This document shows, one piece after another, positions 48,392-57,347 of a stretch of 63,195 nt of DNA (position 1 is the first letter of the stretch; every line of letters starts with the position of its first letter). The stretch comes from Nocardia cyriacigeorgica (GTDB taxonomy: Bacteria; Actinomycetota; Actinomycetes; Mycobacteriales; Mycobacteriaceae), in NCBI RefSeq assembly GCF_029868385.1, contig NZ_JARWNX010000032.1:1-63195 (forward strand). Reading direction: 5' to 3'. The position numbers were made by a program, and so were the translations under genes. The notes under the pieces were generated by a model that searched no databases, had not been told where the DNA came from, and saw only the letters and a list, made by a program, of their open reading frames with translations.

Positions 48392-49444
48392 TCACATGGT
48401 GGCGGCGTCGATGACGAAGCGGTACCGCACGTCGCTGGCGACCACCCGGTCGTAGGCGCCGTCGATTTCGTCGGCGGCGATGACCTCGATCTCGGCGGCG
48501 ATGCCGTGCGCGGCGCAGAAATCCAGCATCTCCTGGGTCTGGGCGATTCCGCCGATCATCGAACCCGACAGCGAGCGCCGGTACCCGGCCAGCGTCCCCG
48601 GACGCACCGACAGCGGCTGCTCGGGCAGGCCGAGGATCACCAGGGTGCCGTCGAGGGCGAGCAGGCGCAGATACGAATCGATCGGCAGATCGGCCGATAC
48701 GGTGTTGATGATCAGGTCGAACTTGCCGCGCAGATCGCGGAAGGTCTGCTTATCGCTGGTGGCGTAGTAGTGGTGCGCGCCGAACCGTTTGCCGTCGTCC
48801 TGTTTGCTCAGCGAATGGCTGAGCACGGTGACCTCGGCGCCGAGGGCCGCGGCGATCTTCACCCCGACGTGCCCGAGACCGCCCATACCGATGATGGCGA
48901 CCTTCTTGCCCGGCCCGGCGTTCCAGTGCCGTAGCGGGGAGAACAGCGTGATGCCCGCGCACAGCAGCGGGGCGGCCGCGTCGAGGTCGATGCCGTCCGG
49001 GATGGCGAGCACGAAATTCTCCGTCACCACGATCTGGGTGGCGTAGCCGCCGAGGGTGAACCCGCCGGGCTGCACCGACTCCGGCACCGTGGTGTTGTAG
49101 GTCATGGTCGACCCACCGGTGCAGTACTGCTCCTCACCGGCCAGGCAGGCCGGGCAGACCCCACAGGAATCCACCATGCAGCCCACGCCGACCCGATCGC
49201 CGACCTTGTGCCTGGTCACCGCCGAACCGACCGCGGCGACGATCCCCGCGATCTCATGGCCCGGCACACACGGATAGTTCGCACCACCCCATTCGTTGCG
49301 CGCGGTGTGGATATCGGAGTGACAGATCCCCGCGTACTTGATGTCGATCAGCACATCGTGCGGACCCAGCTCACGACGTTCGATGGCGACCTTCTCGAAC
49401 GGCGCGTCCGGTCCGGCCATGGCGTAAGCGGTAGCAGTACTCAT
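48392..49444 (-). CDS. Zinc-dependent NADP alcohol dehydrogenase (cinnamyl-type)
   Basis: 350-residue medium-chain dehydrogenase. Catalytic zinc ligands in [15 protein letters not shown] and GHEIAGIV; structural zinc cysteines in [15 protein letters not shown]; nucleotide site [17 protein letters not shown]. It resembles the NADP-dependent AdhC/YahK group that reduces aldehydes to alcohols. The substrate is not fixed by sequence. Confidence 0.92.
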   Translation of the reverse strand: MSTATAYAMAGPDAPFEKVAIERRELGPHDVLIDIKYAGICHSDIHTARNEWGGANYPCVPGHEIAGIVAAVGSAVTRHKVGDRVGVGCMVDSCGVCPACLAGEEQYCTGGSTMTYNTTVPESVQPGGFTLGGYATQIVVTENFVLAIPDGIDLDAAAPLLCAGITLFSPLRHWNAGPGKKVAIIGMGGLGHVGVKIAAALGAEVTVLSHSLSKQDDGKRFGAHHYYATSDKQTFRDLRGKFDLIINTVSADLPIDSYLRLLALDGTLVILGLPEQPLSVRPGTLAGYRRSLSGSMIGGIAQTQEMLDFCAAHGIAAEIEVIAADEIDGAYDRVVASDVRYRFVIDAATM

Positions 49445-49560
49445 GCGTCCATGCCTACCGTCGCATACAAGGGTTTGCCAACCCTGTGCCCGATAGTGCC
49501 GTCCTGACCGGCGTCGGCCCGGCAGGTCGCTGTGATCGACCTGCCGCGGCCGCAGCCATA

Positions 49561-51234
49561 TCAGCCCGCCGGGCGGGTGACGCGGCGGGAGCGTTGGCGA
49601 GCGCCTGCGGGGGCGGCGTCCTCGAACGGACGGTGGGTGCCGGTGTTGTGACCTCGCGAGTTGTGGCCGCGCGACTGGGTGGGTCGGTCGGGGCGGCCGG
49701 GAGCGCGGTGCGTTCCGGTGTCGTGGGTGCGGTCGGTGTGGCGGGCTTCTCCCGCACCACGGGCACTGTCGCGACGCTGGCCTTGTCCGGCCGAACGGTT
49801 GCCCTGTCCGGCGGAACGGTTGCCGTGGTCGGCGGAACGGCGCCCGTCCAGCCGGTGCTCTGTGGTGGTGCGACCTGCCGCAGGGCGGCCGCGGCGCGCA
49901 CCGCCGTTGCGGCGTCCGGACACGGCCGCGCCACCCCCGCGATGCTCGGTGAGGTTCGCGGCCGGGCGGTTGCCGCGACGCGCGCCACGGGCGCCGGAGC
50001 CGCGGTTGTCCGCGCGATCATCGGCCGCAGCGGCACGGTGCTCGGGTGCGGCGATCGCGCCGACCAGGGCGGTCACGGCCGGGGAGTTCGCGCTCGCACG
50101 CTGCGGAGCGACGGTCAGTCCGGCCTTGCGCAGCAGCATGGCGACATCCTTGCGCTGATCGGGCAGGACCACCGTGACGACGTCACCGGAACCGCCCGCG
50201 CGAGCGGTGCGGCCCGAACGGTGCAGGTAGGCCTTGTGTTCGGCGGGCGGGTCCACGTGCACGACCAGTTCGACGTCGTCCACGTGCACGCCACGGGCCG
50301 CGATATCGGTGGCGACCAGAACCCGGGTGGAACCGTCGGCGAAGGAGCTGAGGTTGCGGTCACGGGCGGCCTGGGAGAGGTTGCCGTGCAGATCCGCGGC
50401 CGGAATCCCGGAGGCGGTCAGCTGCTTGGCGAGCCTGCGGGCATGGTGTTTGGTCCGCATGAACAGGATGCGCCGGCCGGTGCCGGAGGCCAGTGCGCGC
50501 ACCAGGTCCTTCTTCGCATCGGCGCCGTCGACCTCGAAGACGTGATGGGTCATGGTCGGCACCGGGCTCGCGGCCGTATCGACGGAGTGGGTGACCGGCT
50601 TGCGCAGGAACCGCTTGACGAGCCGGTCCACCTCGTTGTCCAGGGTGGCCGAGAACAGCAGCCGCTGCCCGTCGGCGGGTGTCGCGGTCAGAATGCGGGT
50701 GACAGCGGGCAGGAAGCCGAGGTCGGCCATATGGTCGGCCTCGTCGAGGATGGCGATCTGCACGGCATCCAGCGCGACGACGCCTTGGCGCATCAGATCT
50801 TCGAGTCGGCCGGGGCAGGCGACGACGATATCGGCGCCCGCGCGCAGTTCGCGGGTCTGCCGGTTCACCGGCACCCCGCCGAAGATGGTGACCACGCGCA
50901 GCCCGCACGGACGGGCCAGCATGTCGACGGTGGCCGCGATCTGGGTGGCCAGTTCCCGGGTCGGCGCGAGGATCAGCCCGGCGGGCCGGCCCGGCGCACT
51001 GGTGGCCCCGGCGAGCCGTTCGACCATCGGAATGCTGAACGCGAGGGTCTTACCGCTGCCGGTCTTACCGCGCGCGAGCACATCGCGTCCGGCCATGGTG
51101 TCGGGCAGGGTGGCGGCCTGGATGGGGAACGCGCCGGTGATACCGGCCGCGTTCATCGCCTCGACCAGCGAGGCCCGCACACCGAATTCGGCGAACGAGG
51201 AGGTGGGCACGGCAACAGAAGGTGTATCGGACAT
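49561..51234 (-). CDS. DEAD-box ATP-dependent RNA helicase
   Basis: 557-residue RNA helicase. Motifs: Walker A KTGSGKT, DEAD in [16 protein letters not shown] in LLFSATL, and [10 protein letters not shown]. The C-terminal about 170 residues are Arg/Gly-rich, with many RG and R-G-N repeats, a likely RNA-binding tail. It opens [31 protein letters not shown], the Q-motif region. A long leader (51235-51577) precedes it, typical of cold- or stress-induced helicases. A large open frame antisense to it is a codon-bias shadow. Confidence 0.95.
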   Translation of the reverse strand: MSDTPSVAVPTSSFAEFGVRASLVEAMNAAGITGAFPIQAATLPDTMAGRDVLARGKTGSGKTLAFSIPMVERLAGATSAPGRPAGLILAPTRELATQIAATVDMLARPCGLRVVTIFGGVPVNRQTRELRAGADIVVACPGRLEDLMRQGVVALDAVQIAILDEADHMADLGFLPAVTRILTATPADGQRLLFSATLDNEVDRLVKRFLRKPVTHSVDTAASPVPTMTHHVFEVDGADAKKDLVRALASGTGRRILFMRTKHHARRLAKQLTASGIPAADLHGNLSQAARDRNLSSFADGSTRVLVATDIAARGVHVDDVELVVHVDPPAEHKAYLHRSGRTARAGGSGDVVTVVLPDQRKDVAMLLRKAGLTVAPQRASANSPAVTALVGAIAAPEHRAAAADDRADNRGSGARGARRGNRPAANLTEHRGGGAAVSGRRNGGARRGRPAAGRTTTEHRLDGRRSADHGNRSAGQGNRSAGQGQRRDSARGAGEARHTDRTHDTGTHRAPGRPDRPTQSRGHNSRGHNTGTHRPFEDAAPAGARQRSRRVTRPAG

Positions 51235-51577
51235 GGAGATAGTGGGTGCCTTTCCGGCATCGGAGCGAGACCGCAGCGTCGCGCAGGACAGGAGTCCTCA
51301 CCCGATGGTGGCAGCGCCGCGATGACCGGCGCGAAAGCTTGATATCCACGACGGAGTTCGGGACGTGCGCGAACGATCAGCGCACAGAACCTCCGCAACC
51401 CTACCCCATCCGTGCGGTCGCGCGCTCGGTCCGACAGCGACACTTGCGCGCCACGGTCCGACTACACCCTCTCATCAGGACTGGCCGGTTTCGGTGTCCC
51501 TGCGGCGATCTGGGCGATGCCTGCCCGCGTCGTTCCGACGCGAGCAGCAGCCGCACCAGGCCCCGCAGTGACATCAC
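51235..51577. other. 343-nt gene-free leader of the helicase
   Basis: No supported gene. It lies between the helicase start and the PapA-type gene's end, and would be the helicase's long 5' untranslated region or the PapA gene's trailing sequence. I see no clear terminator or riboswitch. Confidence 0.5.
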
Positions 51578-52891
51578 TCACCCATGCGGAGCTCCCGCCT
51601 CGACGCCGACATTGCGCAGCGACTGCACCAACGCCGTCCGCAACCGCTCCTGCCGCACCCCGCTGTACAGCGCGGTATCGAATTCGACCTGAACGGTCAT
51701 CCGATCGCCCACGGTGAAGACCGTCATCTTCGGTGCCATACCGGACGACATCGCGAAGATGTCGTCGCGCACGAAGGTCAGCTCGGCGGGCAGCGAATGT
51801 GCGGGCAGCCGACCGATATTGGACACCACGAGCGAGGGTTTGGCGCACAGGACGGCGGCGAGCACCGGGTCGTCGCCGGTCCGCTGTCCGGCGAGCAAAA
51901 CGATCGCGTGCTCACGCCGATCGAGGCAGTCCCGCATCCCCGCTTCCACCGCTCGCCCCAGCTCGAAAGGATCCGCGCCCTCATCCACCGAATGCCCTGT
52001 TCCGACGCCGGAGGCCCAGTTCACGACCGTGGCGCTCGGCAGCGGTGGCACCACCTGCGCGCGTACATCGGCGGCGTGCCCGATGGTCAGCAGCAGCGGG
52101 CCGTCCGCGTCGAACACCGCGCGCAGCGCGACCAGCGCGGCGGCGCTGAACAGACTGTTGACCGAAATATCGTGCGCGCGGGCCGATTCGATGAGCGCCA
52201 CGGTGTCATGCGGATCGAGTTCGACGCGCAGCATCGCGAAACGACCGCGCGGACCGTCGGCCTCGCTTCCATCGTGCGGCAGCGCGGCCGGAGCCGCATC
52301 GGGCCCGGCCGCCGCCACCTGCGCGGATACGGTGGCGAGCCAGGCCGCCATGGTGTCGTCATCGATGACGTCGGCCATCCGCGCATCGGCCGCCGGGGGC
52401 AGATCGTGCTCGACGACGCGCGGGATCGGCGAACCGGCCACATGCGCGGCGTAGTGTCGCCACAGCTGATCGAGCAATGCGAAAGCGGACCTGCCGTCGG
52501 CGATCCCGTGATGGATGGCGAGCACGAGCTGCTCGCGATCACCCTCGCGCAGCACACGGGCCGAGAACAGCCCGTCCGACCAGGTGGGTCGTTCGTTGAC
52601 CAGCCGGAAGTACTCGCCCGCACCACCGGGGCACACCTCGAGTCGGGGCCGGAATTCGTCATCGACGACGAAGTGCCCGTTGCCTTCCGCATCGAACACC
52701 ACCCGGCTGCGCAACAGCGGATGCGCGGCCGCGAGTTCATCGAGCACGAGCCGGAGTATCCGTTCGTCCACACGGCCGGTGACAGTCGATCCGATGTAGA
52801 GCGGCATACCTCCGGTGACGATGCTGCCGAAGGTGGCCTCGGCGGCGAAGTAGGTGGTTTCGAAGTGTGAGAGCGGGCGTTGCGCGTTCAT
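51578..52891 (-). CDS. Condensation-domain acyltransferase, PapA-like
   Basis: 437-residue protein of the condensation/chloramphenicol-acetyltransferase fold, like mycobacterial PapA5. The catalytic HHxxxDG is LAIHHGIADG (about 124-133). The DFGWG-type motif is not evident. PapA enzymes esterify alcohols of lipid precursors with mycocerosic or fatty acids; the substrate here is unknown. ATG 52891 has a GAGA-type site 7 nt upstream. It is divergent from a TetR gene, with operators between. Confidence 0.82.
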   Translation of the reverse strand: MNAQRPLSHFETTYFAAEATFGSIVTGGMPLYIGSTVTGRVDERILRLVLDELAAAHPLLRSRVVFDAEGNGHFVVDDEFRPRLEVCPGGAGEYFRLVNERPTWSDGLFSARVLREGDREQLVLAIHHGIADGRSAFALLDQLWRHYAAHVAGSPIPRVVEHDLPPAADARMADVIDDDTMAAWLATVSAQVAAAGPDAAPAALPHDGSEADGPRGRFAMLRVELDPHDTVALIESARAHDISVNSLFSAAALVALRAVFDADGPLLLTIGHAADVRAQVVPPLPSATVVNWASGVGTGHSVDEGADPFELGRAVEAGMRDCLDRREHAIVLLAGQRTGDDPVLAAVLCAKPSLVVSNIGRLPAHSLPAELTFVRDDIFAMSSGMAPKMTVFTVGDRMTVQVEFDTALYSGVRQERLRTALVQSLRNVGVEAGAPHG

Positions 52892-52937
52892 CGTTGGATC
52901 TCGTTTCCGTACGTGGGTCCGACCTGCACGCCTCAAC

Positions 52938-53001
52938 GTACAGATGTTTCAAACATTTGTCACTGACAATCGTTTGAAGCACCTGTAACAAACATCCGTA
53001 C
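52938..53001. promoter_or_regulatory. Nested inverted repeats in papA-like/TetR divergent promoter
   Basis: Outer pair GTACAGATGTTT (52938-52949) with AAACATCCGTAC (52990-53001), one mismatch. Inner palindrome ACAGATGTTTCAAACATTTGT (52940-52960, near perfect). Both are candidate TetR operators. Confidence 0.65.
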
Positions 53002-53022
53002 GAAAGCTGTTAGAGTACGGCG

Positions 53023-53574
53023 GTGGGAACACGCGAGGATCTACTCGACGCGGCGAAGAAGTGCCTGGCCGAACGCGGCTACGCCCGCACGACGGTGCGC
53101 GATATCGTCGCGGCCTCCGGTACGAACCTGGCCGCCATCAACTACCACTTCGGCACCCGCGACGCACTGCTCTACCAGGCGATGATGGAGTCCAGCGGTG
53201 ACGCGGTACAGCAGATCCTCGATTCGCTGCCCGCCGAAGACCCCGACGATCCGACCGCGAGGCTGGACGCCTTCCTGGCCGCGCTCATCGGCTCGTTCAG
53301 CACGAATCCGAGCCTGTGGTCGGCCAATATGGAAAGCCTCGCCCAGGTGCTGCACTCCCCCGAACTGCGGGCAGAGGTCAGCAAGGGGCAGGACCGGGCC
53401 CGCCGCGGTTTGGCCCGGTTCGGCAACGGCGACGACGCCGTCGGCGCGGTCCTCCAGACCCTGATCTGCGGCTTACTGATCCAGTGGGTGATCAACCCGG
53501 ACGGCGTCCCCGCACCCGACGAACTCACCGCCGGCTTGCGCACCCTCACCGAGCGGATCTCGCCACCACAGTGA
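53023..53574 (+). CDS. TetR-family regulator
   Basis: 183-residue repressor. The helix-turn-helix is LLDAAKKCLAERGYARTTVRDIVAASGTNLAAINYHFGTRDALLYQAM (about 6-53). The start is GTG 53023. It is divergent from the papA-like gene and probably controls it through the repeats at 52938-53001. Ligand unknown. Confidence 0.88.
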   Translation: MGTREDLLDAAKKCLAERGYARTTVRDIVAASGTNLAAINYHFGTRDALLYQAMMESSGDAVQQILDSLPAEDPDDPTARLDAFLAALIGSFSTNPSLWSANMESLAQVLHSPELRAEVSKGQDRARRGLARFGNGDDAVGAVLQTLICGLLIQWVINPDGVPAPDELTAGLRTLTERISPPQ

Positions 53575-53657
53575 GATCTCCGTCGATCATGGGCGTGCGG
53601 TCCCGGTGAACTCGCCGCGGCATTCGATTGCCCACAGCGGTAGCAGCGCACGACAAA

Positions 53658-53685
53658 GGCCGCCTCCCCGAATGGGAAGGCGGCC
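53658..53685 (-). terminator. Terminator hairpin between TetR and MetE-like genes
   Basis: 12-bp stem (53658-53669 with 53674-53685, one mismatch), 4-nt loop, between convergent genes. Confidence 0.65.
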
Positions 53686-53697
53686 CTGCCGTGTCGA

Positions 53698-56016
53698 CTA
53701 TTCGGCCGCAGCCGCTTCCGCTTCGGCGCGCCGGCGCACCCGCCGCGCCGCCGCGACCATATTGCGCAGCGAAGGCTCCAACTGCCAGTAGTGCCGGGTC
53801 TTCAGACCACCATCCGGATTCGCCCACAGCCGTTGCGGCGTGACGGCCTCGGCCGCGGCGGTGAGCAGTTCGTCCAGCTCATCGATATCGGGGATACGCG
53901 CCGAACGGCTTTCGTACACACCGGGTCCGACACCGTGACTGAGACCGTGCCCGGAGGCGCAATCGTCGGTGAGCGCCTTGAGCACCCATTCGATGGAACG
54001 GGTGGCCACGATCGCGGTGACGTCGGCGTCGAGCTGTTCGATCGCCTCCACCACCTCGGCACGACCGGAATACCCGATATGCGTGTGGATCTGGGTCTCC
54101 GGCTTGACGCCGGAGGTCGCCAGCCGGAACGCACCGACCGCCCAACGCAGGTACTCCGCACGACCGTCCGGTCGCGGCGGCAGCAGTTCGCGGATGGCGG
54201 GCTCGTCGACCTGGATGATCGAGATCCCGGCCCGTTCCAGATCCACCACTTCATCGCGGATGGCCAGCGCCACCTGATCGGCGGTCTCGTACAACGGCTG
54301 GTCCTGCCGCACGAACGACCGCGCGATCATGGTCACCGGGCCGGTGACCATGCCCTTGACCGGTCGATCGGTGAGCGACTGCGCATAGCTGATCCAGTCC
54401 ACCGACATCGGCGCCGGGCGGGAGACGTCGCCGTAGATGATCGGCGGCCGCACGCATCGCGAACCGTAGACCTGCACCCAACCGAAATGCGTGGTGGCGA
54501 AGCCGTCGAGCAGTTCGGCGAAGTACTGGATCATGTCGTTGCGCTCGTGCTCACCGTGCACGAGCACATCGAGACCGATGTCCTCCTGCAACCGGATGGT
54601 CGCCTCGATCTCGGCTTCGATCCGCTTGCGGTACTCGTCATAGGACAGCCGACCCTCGCCAAGGTCGTAGCGGGCCTGACGGATCTTGGCGGTCTGCGGG
54701 AACGAACCGAGCGTGGTGGCCGGCACCGGCGGCAGATTCAGCTTCGCCTGCTGGGCCGCACGCCGCTCGGCATACGGTGCGCGCTCACGCATCTGCGGTG
54801 TGATGGCGTAGACCCGTTGCCGCACCGCGTGCTTCTGCTTGAAATGCACCTCGGTCGGGCGTTTGCGCCATTTCTCCGACGGCCCCTCGGTGAGCGCCTT
54901 CGCCAGCGAAACGACCTCGCCCACCTTCTGTTTCGCGAAGGCGAGACGGTCGGCGACATTGCCTTCGATGTCGTACTCGGCGAGCACGTCGTAGGGCACG
55001 TGCAACAGCGTGGTGCCGGTGGAGACCACCAGGTCCGGGCAGACCTCGGCCAGTTCGTTAAGGTATTCCAACGTCACATAGCGGTCCGCGCGCCACACGT
55101 TCTGGCCGCTGATCACGCCCGCGTAGAGCCGCTTGCGGCGGATGCCGGGAACCTGGGCCAGATCCTCCGGGCGCATCCGGAACGAGGCCAGGTCGAGGCC
55201 GATGGCCTCGACATTGGTGCGCGCCAGGATCCGCAGCGCCTCACCGAAATCGCCGTACTGTCCGGTCACCAGGATGCGCGGACGCAGCGGCGCCTTCGAC
55301 AGCCGCTCGTAGGCGCGCTCGAACAGGGCGAGTTCGGATTCGGACCGTTCACTGGTGAAGCACGGCTCGTCCAGCTGCACACAGGTGGACCCGCGCTTGG
55401 CCAGGATCTCGAACAGCTGCTCGTACACCGGCAGCAGCTTGTCCAGCAGCGTCAGCGTGTCGAAGCCGCCCGATTCGCCGGGGACATGCCCGGCCTTGGA
55501 CAGCAGCAGCAGCGACATCGGGCCGAGCACCACCGGCCGCAGCTCGATCCCGCGCGCCATGGCGCGATCCCATTCGTCCAGCAGCGCCTCGGGATGTAGC
55601 GAGAACTCGGTGGTCTCGTCCAGCTCCGGCTGGCGGTAGTGATAGTTGGTGCCGAAGAAGCGCACCAGCTCCAGCGGCGGCAGATCGGGACGTCCGCGCG
55701 CCATCAGGAAGTAGAAGTCGAGGGGATCCATCCCCTCCTGCAACTCCCGGAAACGCGCCGGGACCGCACCGAACAGCAGCGCGTTGTCCAGGATGTGGTC
55801 GTAGAAGGAGAAGGTGTTGCCCGGCACCTGGGTCAGCCCGGTGGCGGCCAGCTCACTGAACTGACGCTCCTGGATATCGCGGCCGACGGCGAGCAGCTCG
55901 TCGCGGGTGATCGCGTCGCGCCAGTACGCCTCGAGCGCACGCTTCAGTTCCCGGTGCGGCCCGATCCGCGGATATCCGAGGACGCTCGACCCGAAACCAT
56001 CGGTGACGTTGACCAT
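53698..56016 (-). CDS. MetE-like cobalamin-independent methionine synthase homologue lacking most zinc ligands
   Basis: 772-residue protein with normal two-barrel MetE length. It keeps the TLGSFPQT motif, VLVHGEHERNDM (a GEPERND variant), SRPAPMSVDW and IQVDEPAIR. In E. coli MetE, zinc that activates homocysteine is bound by H641, C643, E665 and C726. Here the equivalents read H646 (HTHIGYS), G648, V670 (AIVATRS) and G736 (NPDGGLKTR), so three of four are lost; the CWSF motif is ARSF. C686, H690 and H694 (DDCASGHGLSHG) are unusual for this region and might substitute. Either a new function or an inactive copy is possible. AAGGGAG precedes the ATG. No B12 riboswitch is visible upstream. Confidence 0.9.
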   Translation of the reverse strand: MVNVTDGFGSSVLGYPRIGPHRELKRALEAYWRDAITRDELLAVGRDIQERQFSELAATGLTQVPGNTFSFYDHILDNALLFGAVPARFRELQEGMDPLDFYFLMARGRPDLPPLELVRFFGTNYHYRQPELDETTEFSLHPEALLDEWDRAMARGIELRPVVLGPMSLLLLSKAGHVPGESGGFDTLTLLDKLLPVYEQLFEILAKRGSTCVQLDEPCFTSERSESELALFERAYERLSKAPLRPRILVTGQYGDFGEALRILARTNVEAIGLDLASFRMRPEDLAQVPGIRRKRLYAGVISGQNVWRADRYVTLEYLNELAEVCPDLVVSTGTTLLHVPYDVLAEYDIEGNVADRLAFAKQKVGEVVSLAKALTEGPSEKWRKRPTEVHFKQKHAVRQRVYAITPQMRERAPYAERRAAQQAKLNLPPVPATTLGSFPQTAKIRQARYDLGEGRLSYDEYRKRIEAEIEATIRLQEDIGLDVLVHGEHERNDMIQYFAELLDGFATTHFGWVQVYGSRCVRPPIIYGDVSRPAPMSVDWISYAQSLTDRPVKGMVTGPVTMIARSFVRQDQPLYETADQVALAIRDEVVDLERAGISIIQVDEPAIRELLPPRPDGRAEYLRWAVGAFRLATSGVKPETQIHTHIGYSGRAEVVEAIEQLDADVTAIVATRSIEWVLKALTDDCASGHGLSHGVGPGVYESRSARIPDIDELDELLTAAAEAVTPQRLWANPDGGLKTRHYWQLEPSLRNMVAAARRVRRRAEAEAAAAE

Positions 56017-56112
56017 GAGCGGGATACTCCCTTCGATCCGCCTCTCCGCGGTTTCTGCGGGCGGCTGAGTGCGACCTTACGAGATCAGCCGACGCCGTAG
56101 GGCCGGGGCAGG

Positions 56113-56177
56113 CCGACTCGCGTTTCCGCTACCGCCGTCCGTCGCGCACAACGGCAGCCGAAACGCGAGCCATCTTG
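56113..56177 (-). repeat. 3' palindromic element E3 after dehydrogenase gene
   Basis: Lies directly after the stop of the minus-strand dehydrogenase. Arms CTCGCGTTTC / GAAACGCGAG (56117-56126 with 56160-56169). The arm CTCGCGTTTCCGCTACCGC matches E2 closely. It lacks the outer arms. Confidence 0.6.
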
Positions 56178-57050
56178 CTACTTGCTGTTGTACTGGTAGA
56201 AACCTGCGCCGGCTTTCTTGCCGAGCAGTCCGGCCTCCACCATGCGCATGAGCAGCGGCGGGGCGGAGTACAGCGGCTCCTTGAATTCGGCGTACATCGA
56301 GTCGGCGATGGACTTGACGGTGTCGAGGCCGACCAGGTCGGTGAGCGCGAGCGGGCCCATCGGGTGGGCGCAGCCGAGCACCATGGCCTTGTCGACGTCT
56401 TCCTTGGTGGCGAAGCCGGATTCGACCATGCGGATCGAGGACAGCAGGTACGGCACCAGCAGCGCGTTGACGACGAAACCGGAGCGGTCGGCCGAACGCA
56501 CGACCTGCTTACCGAGCACCTCGGCGGCGAACGCCTCGGCCCGCTTGGACACCGACTCGCTGGTCTTGAGCGTGGTGACCAGCTCGACCAACGGCAGCAC
56601 CGGCACCGGGTTGAAGAAGTGCATACCGACGACCCGCTCCGGGTTGTTGGTGGAGACGGCGACCTTCATGATCGGAATGGAGGAGGTGTTGGAGGCCAGC
56701 ACCGCGTCCGGGTCGGTGACGACCTTGTCCAGCTCGGAGAAGATCGCGGTCTTGACCTTCTCGTCCTCGAGCACGGCCTCGACGACCAGCTGGCGATCGG
56801 CGAAATCGCCCAGGTCGGAGGTGAAACGCAGCCGCCAGGCGGCCTGCTCGCGTTCGCGCTCGGTGATCTTACCGCTGCTCACACCGCGATCCAGCGAGCG
56901 CAGGATGCGCGCGCGACCGGCGGCGGCCAGCTCCCGGGTCTGCTCGTAGACCAGCACGTCGACGTGCGCCCGTGCACACACCTCCGCGATTCCGGCACCC
57001 ATCTGTCCGGCGCCGATGACACCGACACGTTGAATCTTTTCGCTGCTCAC
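56178..57050 (-). CDS. fadB2: 3-hydroxybutyryl-CoA dehydrogenase
   Basis: 290-residue NAD-dependent dehydrogenase converting 3-hydroxyacyl-CoA to 3-ketoacyl-CoA. The Rossmann site is VGVIGAGQMGAGIAEVCA. The catalytic His is in GMHFFNPVPVLPLVE, with Ser/Asn in SNTSSIPI and the C-domain GFVVNALLVPYL. GTG 57050 has AGGAG upstream. It follows isocitrate lyase on the same strand, the icl-fadB2 order of M. tuberculosis, suited to growth on fatty acids. Confidence 0.94.
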   Translation of the reverse strand: MSSEKIQRVGVIGAGQMGAGIAEVCARAHVDVLVYEQTRELAAAGRARILRSLDRGVSSGKITEREREQAAWRLRFTSDLGDFADRQLVVEAVLEDEKVKTAIFSELDKVVTDPDAVLASNTSSIPIMKVAVSTNNPERVVGMHFFNPVPVLPLVELVTTLKTSESVSKRAEAFAAEVLGKQVVRSADRSGFVVNALLVPYLLSSIRMVESGFATKEDVDKAMVLGCAHPMGPLALTDLVGLDTVKSIADSMYAEFKEPLYSAPPLLMRMVEAGLLGKKAGAGFYQYNSK

Positions 57051-57135
57051 GTCCAGCTCCTGGGGTAGGTCTTGGCTGTCGGGTTGTCGGCGCCCGGTGG
57101 TAACCGGCACCTTCAGTTGATCAAGTTATAGGGAT

Positions 57136-57169
57136 GCCCTCCCGCCCGGGGCTGTTCGGGCGGGAGGGC
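57136..57169 (-). terminator. Hairpin between isocitrate lyase and fadB2
   Basis: Perfect 12-bp stem (57136-57147 with 57158-57169), 10-nt loop. It may reduce read-through from icl to fadB2. Confidence 0.6.
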
Positions 57170-57223
57170 GGTACACCCCTACCGGGGTAGAGGACTCGCG
57201 ATGGAGTTGTCGGTACCCATCAT

Positions 57224-57345
57224 GGTTTGCGGCCCGGCTCGGCTTTCCGTGCTCGCAGCGCATGCGACGAAGTCACGAGTCGCGAGCGCGGAAATCCGAG
57301 CCATCAGGGGCCGCAAACCCCGCGTCGCCGGAGGCGACGCCGATA
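57224..57345 (-). repeat. 3' palindromic element E4 after isocitrate lyase
   Basis: Follows the icl stop on the minus strand. Outer arms are GGTTTGCGGCCC / GGGCCGCAAACC (57224-57235 with 57308-57319, perfect). Inner arms are 21 bp with two mismatches (57236-57256 with 57282-57302). The minus-strand left border GCGGCCCCTGATGGCTCG matches E2. Confidence 0.7.
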
Positions 57346-57347
57346 TC

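Noticed and set aside
49486..51342. 618-aa open frame on the plus strand, antisense to the DEAD-box helicase
   Set aside because: It has no known motif and an unusual composition; it exists because GC-rich codons leave few stops on the opposite strand.
53791..55599. 602-aa open frame antisense to the MetE-like gene
   Set aside because: Shadow of the MetE-like frame; no family match and no start signals.
56017..56112. Cobalamin or S-box riboswitch before the MetE-like gene
   Set aside because: The leader is short and lacks the conserved B12-box type sequence or S-box folds; only a plain leader with AAGGGAG is seen.
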